Source of the DNA: Pogona vitticeps
Lineage: Eukaryota; Chordata; Lepidosauria; Squamata; Agamidae
Assembly: GCF_051106095.1 (NCBI RefSeq)
Contig: NC_135786.1
Coordinates: 91,706,501-91,770,500, forward strand
Length of the DNA: 64,000 bases
Reading direction: 5' to 3'
In this document: piece after piece, positions 11,660 to 20,872 of the stretch
Numbering within the stretch: the first letter of the stretch is position 1
Layout of the letters: the number at the start of each line of letters is the position of its first letter
Program-made: the position numbers and the translations under genes
Notes under the pieces: generated by a model
The model's database searches: none
What the model saw: only the letters and a program-made list of their open reading frames with translations
What the model was told of the DNA's origin: nothing

Positions 11660-11935
11660 TTGAACACATGTGGTAGAGGGGTTAAAATAGGACTAAGGAG
11701 ACCTGGGTTTCCTACCCTTCTGAGGAATTAAACTCAGTCGGTGAACTTGAACCAGTCACAATCTCTCAAATTGACCTACCTGACAGGTTTGTTAATTAGG
11801 CTAATGTGGGAGAAAGAACTGGAAGGTAGACTGCCTTGATCTCACTGGAGGAAATGTGGGATATAAATGTTAAATAAACAAACAAACAAACAAACAAACA
11901 AACAAACAAACAAACAAATAAATAAATAAATAAAG
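11660..11935 (+). mobile_element. tRNA-derived SINE with (AAAC)n(AAAT)n tail
   Basis: Head ggtagaggggttaaaatagg and gagacctgggtttcc (B-box position), body related to 5637-5826, then gggatataaatgttaaataaac running into about 11 AAAC and 4 AAAT repeats. The long tidy tail suggests a fairly young copy. Confidence 0.65.
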
Positions 11936-12260
11936 CAGCCCACTTGCTTCCAACCCATAGCCACAGTGTGGAATATCCGCTGTATTTATGCTCTGTCTTT
12001 CTCTCGATACAGAGACCTGAGGTAACTTGTGATTTTTTAAAGGAAATATTATAAATACAGTTTAAAAAATTATAAATTCCAATGTTTTAAAATATTTTTA
12101 AACTTAAATATGTTACAGAATAATTAAACATGGCACAGCTTTTCTAAAATAAAAGCAATTTAAAACAACATAAAAGCACATTTTAGAAGACAAAATATGT
12201 TACATTACCTATTAGAAGCCAATTCCTTTGTGTAACAATCTACTTTCTTAAGGTCTACCT

Positions 12261-12396
12261 CACTGTTTCTTAACCTTGGGTTATTCAGGAGTTTTGGACT
12301 GCAACTCCCAGAAGCCTTCACCACCAGCTGTGCTGACTGGGGTTTCTGGGAGTTGCAGTTCAAAAGCATCCAAGTAACAAAGGTTAAGAACCACTG
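12261..12396. mobile_element. hAT-type palindromic MITE
   Basis: Ends cactgtttcttaacctt and aaggttaagaaccactg are inverted. Inner blocks tgcaactcccagaag and ttctgggagttgca form a second inverted pair. Same family type as 13917-14053 and 31014-31151. Confidence 0.75.
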
Positions 12397-13274
12397 GTCT
12401 ACCTTAACAGTCATGCAGCTGTTGCTGAACTACAATTTGCACTGATCTTTGCCATGGTCTATACAGTATGTGAGTTAGGTCTAACTGGGACAGCCAAGTA
12501 ACATCTGGAAGACCTTGCGTTCCCTCATTTAAAAGAAAGCCAGTATTGTGGGGGAAGTGCCACCCTATTTCCTCCCATTCTCCCCCACCCATCCACCCAA
12601 AAGATAACTGTAGTTGCAATATTTCTCCCTCCTCAAATTCTTAGATTTTTCTACCTAAGCAGTTAGTAACATCTTGAAGACAGAAGAGTTTTAGAGGTCT
12701 GAGGCTTGTGAAAGATTTCTGTGTATATGCAGAAAATATGTGATCTGTTTTTGGTTATGGAGTAGATGGCAGTTTTTACAGGTACAAGGGTGAGGCCTCA
12801 CTAAATGGTGAGTGTGGAATAGCACATGGTTTAAGCATTGCTTGCAGTCTGTGCTGAAATAAGAACAAAATGGATGAGAAAATAGTGTTTTACCAAGAGG
12901 TCAGCAACTTTGTAACATTCACATGCATGTTTTTTTTAAAAAAAGAACTAAAAATGTAGTCATTTCTGAGAAACAAAAAAGAAAGGTGTTGCTTTTTTAA
13001 ATATTGCAAGCAACTATAACAAGTAAGTGTGGCACAGCTGAATTGTGGGAATGCTGAACTGTAGTTATAACTGATTGCTTTTTTAAAGCGACATTCAAAA
13101 CTACTACTATCAAACACAGAACAGATTTCCAATGCACACTTGGGCTGTAAATGTCTGACTCTCAGGTGTAAAATGGCGGAAGACTACAGCATTGCCCATT
13201 TTGTAACCCCTAAATTCCAGTCCAGAATTGCCATTTGCCATTCATGCTCTACATACTTTTATTTTAGTTCATCT

Positions 13275-13430
13275 ATACTCAGGGTGGAGCAGTGGCTAGA
13301 ATGATGGACTAGGACTCAAGAGATCCAGGTTTGAATGCTCACTCAGACATGGGGGACTGGAAATGGTAAAAACACTTCTCAAATATCTTACTTACCTTGA
13401 AAATCCTATTAATTGAATTGAGGTACAGAA
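13275..13430 (+). mobile_element. tRNA-derived SINE fragment
   Basis: ggtggagcagtggctagaat and gatccaggtttgaatgc look like the A- and B-box part of a tRNA-derived SINE. The body is short and diverged. Confidence 0.5.
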
Positions 13431-13540
13431 CAGCAATATACCCCTTTAGTAATCATTTTTAAAACCAGATTATAGAATACTCCGGTTTTAGAACTACAGA
13501 ATGGCTGAAATACTACTGCATGTTACTCCTGTGGAATGGT

Positions 13541-13852
13541 AATGACATCACTAGCTCGAGGCAATTTTTAGTAATTAAAAACGTCTTACTTTGTCCCATG
13601 GCTTTTCTGACCTTTGTGTAATCCCTTTCATCCTACAAAAGCCATGGGACCTGCAGGACAGAACGAAGGAGTCTTTAATCTCCTGTAGTAATGCCATCCA
13701 GTGGCAATTTTTGGCAATTAAAAACTTCCCCTTTATATCCTATGGCTTCCACACAATGAATGTAATTACACAGGAAGTGGAAAAGCTACAGGACAGAAGT
13801 AGGAAGTTTCTAATTACAAGAAATTGCTCCCTGCTATTGATGTCATCACCCA
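13541..13852. mobile_element. Old foldback element with two internal half-repeats
   Basis: The left end ggtaatgacatcactagc is the imperfect inverse of the right end ctattgatgtcatcacc. Inside, a unit starting ggcaatttttagtaatta at about 13560 recurs as ggcaatttttggcaatta at about 13700. The family was not recognised. Confidence 0.5.
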
Positions 13853-13916
13853 TCCATGAGTGTAAGTTATGCTATAGTATTTCAGACAAATTGTGGAGTT
13901 TAACAGCACTCTACAG

Positions 13917-14053
13917 CAGTGGTGTCGAACTGTGGCCCTCCAGATGTTCTTGGACTTCAACTCCCAGAAGCCTTCACCACCAACCTCTGCTGGCCAGGAT
14001 TTCTGGGAGTTGAAGGCCAAGAACATCTGGAGGGCCACAGTTCGACACCACTG
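13917..14053. mobile_element. hAT-type palindromic MITE with perfect 8-bp duplication
   Basis: The 137-bp element starts cagtggtgtcgaactgtgg and ends with its reverse complement. It is flanked on both sides by ctctacag (13909-13916 and 14054-14061), the 8-bp duplication typical of hAT transposition. The inner ccctccagatgttcttgg is mirrored at the right. Near-perfect arms suggest a young insertion. Confidence 0.85.
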
Positions 14054-14061
14054 CTCTACAG

Positions 14062-14865
14062 TATCATTCACTAACCCACAAAGTACATTTGATAGGGTCT
14101 TTTTAAAACTAAAACAGGTATAATTTAATCACTTCTTTAAGATCTTTTAGCTTGAGATGGGCATTCTCCAGAGCTCTGGGAGTGTCACATGCCTATCCCT
14201 TGGAGAACCTCACCCATGACTTTCTCCCAAAAATATTCTTATAGGAATAGGAAGATGTTACTGAAAAATGGGAGGGGGATTCAAAAGCCTCAGTGCACCT
14301 TCCAGTATTCAAACACATAAAAAATGAAAATGAGTTGTGTAGAGGGAGCTTGGGGTGCTGTTGGCCTCCTCCAACATGGCAAAAATGTCCCTTTCTCCCC
14401 TAAGACTCAGGGAGTCTTTTAAAATAACTGAAATAAATAAACAAAGCAAGACAAGGAAAGTAGTACCAGGGCGGGGGAGAGAACATGGTTTAGGAGAATT
14501 GGAAAAACTGCATTTTGGCCACAGAAGCTACACAGAGAACATACTGTATTTTTATTAAATAAAGGTTTTTACTGGAGCTTTAAAATCATAAAACTAATTA
14601 AAATTGAGCAGTCATAGGAATAATAAATAAAACTGAAGGCACTAAAACAGTACAAAACAGACATTAAACAACAAAATAATAATTAAAATGGAAACAGAAA
14701 ACTAAATTTGAAATCTTGGGAGTGTGTGTGTGTGGGGGGGGGGTGACAGGTTCTTCTTTGTTGATAAAAACAGATACCAAAATTTAATCCAGCTAACGGT
14801 TCCTGGGCATCAGTGAACTAAAATGGATGGGAATGGGAGAAATCAATTCAGATTATTTTTATGTA
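14062..14865. other. Intergenic DNA with a GT/G-rich microsatellite
   Basis: A gtgtgtgtgtggggggggggg run lies at about 14721-14742. The rest is AT-rich and unrecognised. Confidence 0.35.
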
Positions 14866-15346
14866 GGCATCCTTCAGTCTCGAGAGACTATGGCAACGTG
14901 CTCTGTATGGAGGTCTTGGAACAGTGTCTAGTGTGGCTGAGAAGGCCAATTCGAGAGTGACAATCTCTTCCACATTGAAGACAAATGCAATCTGTCCCCT
15001 TTCCAGCTGCCTGGTTTTGCTTGTTTCGGGACTGCCTCTTTGCCTCAGCCTGCTGTAAAAGTGTCTCTTCAAATTGGAAGAGGCCATGATGCACCGCCTG
15101 CCTCCAGGCTGGATGCTCAGACGTCAAGGCTTCCCATCTGTTGAGCTACATTCCTAAGGCCTTCAGATCCTGCTTGCAGATGTCTTGTATCGCAGCTGTG
15201 GTCTCCCTCTGGGGCGGCTTCCCTGCACTAATTCTCCATACAGGAGATCTTTTGGAATCCGACCATCAGCCATTCTCACAACGTGCCCAAGCCAACATAG
15301 ACGGCGCTGTTTCAATAATGTATACATGCTGAAAATTCCAGCTCGT
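14866..15346 (-). mobile_element. Non-LTR retrotransposon 3' end with C-terminal zinc finger
   Basis: On -, the sequence encodes the end of a LINE polyprotein: a basic region, then CLQCGRDCHSRIGLLSHTRHC (C-x2-C ... H-x4-C type finger) at 14925-14990. It is a second copy of the element at 31913-32736. It is 5' truncated at 15346, exactly where a BovB in the opposite orientation begins. The clade is not assigned with confidence. Confidence 0.75.
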
Positions 15347-18221
15347 TCTACTATTGTGGGTAAGAATCCTGTAGAAGAAATGGAGTAGCCCTCATAGTCA
15401 ACAAAAGAGTGGGAAAAGCTGTACTGGGATACAATCTCAAAAATGATAGAAGGATTTCAATACGAATCCAAGGCAGACCTTTCAAAATCACATTCATTCA
15501 AGTTTATGCTCCAACCACCGATGCTGAAGAGGCTGAAACTAACCCGTTCTATAAAGACTTACAACACCTTCTAAAACTGACACCAAAGAAAGTTGTTCTT
15601 CTCATTCTAGGGGATTGGAATGCTAAAGTAGATAAAAGGAATTCTTTTCCAACAACACAAGAGGCGACTCTACACATGAACATCACCAGATGGGCAATAC
15701 TGAAATCAGATTGATTATATTCTCTGCAGCCAAAGATGGAGAAGCTCTATAAAAAAAGAAGACCTGGAGCTGATTGTGGCTCTGATCATCAGCTTCTTAT
15801 AGCAAAATTCAAGCTTAAAATGAAGAAAGTAGGAAAAACCACTAGGCTAGTCAGGTATAATCTAAACCAAATCCCTTAGGAATACACAGTGGAAATGAAG
15901 AACAGATTTACGGAACTAGATTTGGTGGACAGAGTGCCTGAAGAACGTTGTATAGAGGCTTGTAACATTATACAGGAGGCAGCAACGAAAACCATCCCAA
16001 AAAAAAGAAAATGCAAGAAAGCAAAGTGGCTGTCCAACCAGGTCTTACAAATAGCAGAGAAGAGAAGGGAAACAAAATGAAGGGGAGATAGGGAAAGTTA
16101 CAGAAAATGGAATGCAGAGTTCCAAAGAATAGCAAGGACAGACACGAGGGCCTTCTTAAATGAACAATGCAAAGAAATAGAGGAAAATAATAGAAAGGGA
16201 AAAACCAGAGATCTGTTCAAGAAAATTGGAGATATTAAAGGAACATTTTGTGCAAAGATGGACATGATAAAGGACAAAAATGGAAGGACCTCATAGAAGC
16301 AGAAGACATCAAGAAGAGGTGGCAAGAATACACAGAGGAATTCTAGTAGAAAGATCTGAATGTCCCGGACAACCCAGATAGTGTGATTGCTGACCTTGAG
16401 CCAGACATCCTGGAGAGTGAAGTCAAGTGGGCCTTAGAAAGCCTGGCTAACAACAAGGCCAGTGGAAGTAATGGCATTCCAGTTGAAGTATTTAAAATCT
16501 TAAAAGATGACACTGTTAAGGTCCTACACTCAATATGCCAGCAAGTTTGGAAAACTCAGCAGTGGACAGAGGATTGGAAAAGATCAGTCTACATCCCAAT
16601 CCCAAAGAAGGGCAGTGCCAAAGAATGCTCCAACTACCGTACAACTGCATTCATTTCACACGCTAGCAAGGTTATGCTCAAAATCCGACAAGGTAGGCTT
16701 CAGCAGTATGTGGACCGAGAATTCCCAAAATTACAAGCTGGATTTTGAAGGGGCAGAGGAACTAGAGACCATATTGCTAACATGCGCTGGATTATGGAGA
16801 AAGCCAGAGAGTTCCAGAAAAACATCTACTTCTGCTTCATTGACTACGCAAAAGCCTTTGACTGTGTGGACAACAACAAACTATGGCAAGTCCTTAAAGA
16901 AATGGGAGTGCCTGACCACCTTATCTACCTCCTGAGAAATCTATCCGTGGGACAGGAAGCAACAGTTAGAACTGGATATGGAATAACTGATTAATTCAAA
17001 ATTGAGAAAGGAGTATGACAAGGCTGTATATTGTCCCCCTGCTTATTTAATTTATACGCAGAATACATCATGTGAAAGGCAGGACTGGATGAATCCCAAA
17101 CTGGAATTAAGATTGCCTGGAAGAAATATAAATAACCTCAGTGTGGCGTTCACCCTCGTGCCCCTTGCTTGACCATCCTGACTCAGAGAACACGAAGGCA
17201 AACAATCCCCTCTTTTACACTGCTGCCACCAGGTGATCACTAAATACACTCCTAACTTTAATCAGACCTCAGAGTTCCACAAAATCCATACTCTAACAAC
17301 TCTCTGACTGACCCTCCTGACTCTCAGGCTCCGCCACTTATAAGATCTCTCTCGGCTCCACCTCTCAGTAACATGAATATGCATGAAAAATTAACATACT
17401 AAAACATGAATTATTGACAAAATAAAGGGGAACACTACAGCTACACGCAGATATGCAGATTATACCACTTTGATGGCAGAAAGTGAGGAGGAATTAATGA
17501 ACCTCCTTATGAAGGTGAAAGAGGAGAGTGCAAAAAATGGTCTGAAGCTCAACATAAAAAAACTAAGATCATGGCCACTGGTCCCATCTCCTCCTGGCAA
17601 ATAGAAGGGGAAGATATGGGGCCAGTGACAGATTTTACCTTCTTGGGCTCCATGATCACTCCAGATGGTGACAGCAGTCATGAAATTAAAAGATCCCTGC
17701 TTCTTGGGAGGAAAGCGATGACAAACCTAGACAGCATCTTAAAAAGCAGAGACATCACCTTGCCGACAAAGGTCCGCATAGTCAAAGCTATTGTTTTTCC
17801 AGTAGTGATGACAGCTGGACCATAAAGAAGGCTGACTGCCGAAGAACTGAAGCTTTTGAATTGTGGTGTTGGAGGAGACTCTTGAGAGTCCCCTGGACTG
17901 CAAAGAGAACAAACGTATCCATCCTGAAGGAAATCAACCCTGAGTGCTCACTGGAAGGACAGATCCAGAAGCTGAGTCTCCAATACTTTGGCCATCTCAT
18001 GAGAAGAGAAGAATCCTTGGAAAAGACCCTGATGTTGGGAAAGTGTGAAGGCAAGAGAAGGGGACAACAGAGGACGAGATGGATGGACAGTGTCATTGAA
18101 GCAACCAACATGAATTTGACCCAACTCCAGGAGGCAGTGGAAGACAGGAAGGACCGGCGTGCTCTAGTCCATGGGGCCACGAAGAGTCGGACATGACTTA
18201 ATGACTAAACAACAACAAAAA
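15347..18221 (+). mobile_element. BovB (RTE-clade) LINE, 5' truncated and interrupted
   Basis: Decayed single-ORF LINE. The endonuclease part has FIQVYAPTTDAEE and ILGDWNAKVD (15490-15630). The RT part has NNKASGSNGIPVEVFK and IPIPKKGSAKECSNYR (16450-16640) and FIDYAKAFDCVDNNKLW (16838-16890). The C-terminus has LKLNI, SWQIEGEDM, SHEIKRSLLLGRKAMTNL and [12 protein letters not shown], ending VHGATKSRT at 18165-18196. The 3' tail actaaacaacaacaaaaac is BovB-like. Several frame breaks are evident (the endonuclease, RT and C-terminal pieces lie in different frames). A ~298-bp foreign piece sits just before the YADD-motif codons at 17142-17439. Confidence 0.88.
17142..17439. mobile_element. LTR-like insertion (possible solo LTR) inside the BovB
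   Basis: About 298 bp beginning TGTGGCG and ending CACTACA replaces nothing of the BovB, which resumes at about 17446. Terminal TGT...ACA, an AATAAA-like site near the right end and the size fit a solo LTR fossil. No clear target-site duplication is visible, and the family is unknown. Confidence 0.4.
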
Positions 18222-18257
18222 CGATTCCTGGAATGGTCATTCTGCATCTGAGCCTAT

Positions 18258-19300
18258 TGTGAGAGTTCGTTGTGGTGAGCTGTTTTCTCCTCAATAAACG
18301 GACGAGGCATTGAAGGTATATCAAACGGTGTCGTATTTATTTCAACATTAACATCCTGGGTTGCCCCCCACGAAGGGGTTTAGGGAGGTTTGCAGAACAT
18401 GGCTTGGTTTCAAGGGTGTCCATAAACTATGTACAAAAGGGTTCGTAGTCTCTGGATTCCAGGGACCTGTTGTGGGTGGCACAGGTCCCAGTCCAGGGTC
18501 CAAATCTTCTTCCAAGGAGATCAAGGGTAAGGTCTCCTCATCCCCACTCCAGCCGTCCCAGGAGGACCCCTCTCCTCCATCTGCGCCCCAAGGGCCGGGT
18601 AACCCCCCAGCTTCCTCAACTCGGCGATGTGCCATTGTTTCTTCCTCTCCAGTTCTCTGGCAACCGCCTCTCTCTCTTCTCGTAACTTTCTCCTCCACTC
18701 TTTTGCTTTGGTCTCTCCCCAGTATGACGGGCGGGGCTTCAATCCCAGTTGCCGGCGCTTCTCTGCCTCCTCATGGGGGACCCGGACCTGCTCCCACTTG
18801 TGGGTCCAGGGGTCCTCCATCCACACCCATTCCCAACCGCCCGGAATGTCCCTTCCTCTCTCCCTTATATCACCCACTCCCGCCTCAATCTCCTCCCCCC
18901 TCTTTCCCGCCTGAACTCGTCCCGGTTCCCAGGTGATTTTTAACCCCTTCATAACCTCTTCTAGGTCATGGGTATCCACCCCCTTGCTTAGGGTAAGGGA
19001 TCCGACGCACTCCTTCCCCCAATCGGGGGTCTCCACTCCTTTCTCTTCCCGTCGCGGTGGGGATGGCGGGGGGGATGTCTGGGTCTGGTTGTTACTCTTC
19101 GGGAGCAGCGGCACTCCTACCATGGCTTCCATTTTGGGAGCCTCACACCTATGTGTTGAACCAGTAGAGGCTGGTTCATTAAAGCAAAGGAGGCCCTGCC
19201 TCACCTCAGAGTACCCCCAGGTATCCCACTCCTATCAGCCAAACTCCCAGAAGGCAAGGGTCAGGGTTCCACCAGTAACACTGTTCAACTAGTGATAATC
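18258..19300 (-). mobile_element. LTR-retroelement-like relic, minus orientation, incomplete
   Basis: A segment at 18258-18353 begins TGTGAG, ends TTAACA and holds an AATAAA, as an LTR edge would. To its right lies GC-rich DNA with long minus-strand open frames (about 18350-19204). These encode acidic and Pro-rich stretches and a Lys/Glu/Arg-rich helical part, compatible with a gag-like region but without a motif I can name. I see no pol or env. It is a fossil fragment, family unassigned and clearly incomplete. Confidence 0.35.
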
Positions 19301-19890
19301 TCTTGCTTCTCCCAGAAACAGACAGAAACAACAGCAGACTTGACCATTTTCTAATTTGGGGAGTGGGGGCAGGTGGGAGATCTATTCTCATGTTCCTCAA
19401 ATGTGCTGTTAAGCAAAGAAATAACACAGAGGTGATGCAGCCGCCAAGTTAATGCCTGCCTGTATGTATGCATAAACCATGGTAGATGGGGTTACAGTTC
19501 AATGTCTTTTAGGCAACAAACAAAGCAGGTGCTCCCTGTGACAATCTTCATAGCCACAAACCCAACCCCAACCAGAGATTTGGAAAATGCAGGCAATTGG
19601 TTGGGTACATATGAATACCGTAAATCATCAGCACATCTTTTGTACAGCTAACAGCCCTTAATTATTCATTCAAGATCAAATTGCCCTCAAACTTTGCAAT
19701 ACCACAGGGATAGCTTGCCACAATATACTATTCTCAGAAAAATCGATTTCCCTTTCCAGCCACTGTGACGACTACAGTTAAGCTCTGAGGAAACTCTCAA
19801 GGGGCTGGAAAATAATGTTATAGTTCCTGATAATCAGGAAGCCCCAGGACCTCATCCTTAGAAGCCCTGGCTGCACTACACCACCGTACA
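19301..19890. other. Intergenic DNA upstream of the EPHX4 CpG island
   Basis: No repeat or gene was recognised. Base composition shifts to CpG-rich after about 19890. Confidence 0.4.
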
Positions 19891-19959
19891 CTATGCTGTT
19901 TGCCGTCTATTCAGGCACCGGCTGCCTTGACCTCTGCACTGAGGTGCTCTTTCACACGT

Positions 19960-20674
19960 GCCCGACTGCGCGAGAGGCTGCAAGCCCAAGGCGCGAGTGC
20001 ACGTGCGAACGAGGCCTCTGCATCCCTTCGGCAGCCATCCCAGAGCCGCTCGTGCACCCTGTGCGGAATGGCCCTTCGGCTTTTTATTCGCTCTGGGCTG
20101 TTACTCTACGCTCTGTTCTCGTCTCTAGCTATCTGCTTATGGAAAAGAACGGGCCAGGGAAGTGCGCGCCCGGCTGGGGTTTTTCCCGCGTTCAAGGTGT
20201 CCATTTCGGATGAGAAGCGGCGTGCTCGCGAGGACTCCGTGTGACCGCGTCCGGCCTCTCCTCCCCGCCGCCCGGCCTCTTGGCTTGGCCAGGGCGCTCC
20301 CGCGTTGGCCTTCGGTGGAGCGGGGGCGCGGATCCGTCCCTCGCCCGCCGCCTCCTTCCCCCCCCGCCCGTCCGCAGCTCCAGCTGGCGCGGGCTGCGCG
20401 CCTCTCCACGCGGCCGCCGCCGCCGCGCTGCTGCTGATGTTGTTGATGATTCCGACGTCCTCCACGCTGCCCTCCCGCTGGCAGAGCCCATCTTGTTGTC
20501 CCTGAAGGGGGGGGAGGAAGGAGGAGAAAGCGAAGGTTTCACGGCCGCCCTTCCTCTCGAAGGACCCCGCAGCGAATCTGCGCGCAAGGAAGGACGAAAG
20601 CGAGCGAGCGAGCGACCAACTCCCGGCTTCTCTCTTTTTTTTTCTCCCCCTGGCGGTGCATCCCCGACAGGCTG
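19960..20674 (+). promoter_or_regulatory. EPHX4: EPHX4 CpG-island promoter and 5' UTR
   Basis: Dense CpG and GC-box-like runs, for example ccccgccgcccgg, cgcggccgccgccgccgcg and ggagcgggggcgcgg, lead up to the EPHX4 ATG at 20675 without an obvious TATA box. This suggests a dispersed CpG-island promoter. The transcription start cannot be placed from sequence alone. Long open frames on both strands here reflect GC bias. Confidence 0.7.
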
Positions 20675-20872
20675 ATGGTGACAGTCAGGTCCCTGCTCTT
20701 CTGGGCTCTGGTGTACACCTACTGCGGTCTCTGCGCCTGCATCGAGCTGCTGAAACTTTTGTGGAGCCTCGGCACGAAGCCGGGCAAGACCTTCCAGTGG
20801 CTGATCCGGGAGAACCCACCAGGCTGCCTCAATGACCCCTCCTTGGGCACGCACTGCTATGTCAGGATCAAG
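20675..20872 (+). CDS. EPHX4: EPHX4 coding exon 1 (membrane anchor)
   Basis: Residues 1-66, from ATG 20675 to RIK, with donor aag/gtaaaa in phase 0. There is no ATG upstream in this frame. The eight codons before the ATG (20651-20674) read WRCIPDRL, resembling human residues before its Met12. Confidence 0.93.

Noticed and set aside
20192-20854. 220-codon minus-strand open frame over the EPHX4 promoter and exon 1
   Set aside because: CpG-island composition opens several frames; it overlaps EPHX4 exon 1 antisense and has no recognisable domain.
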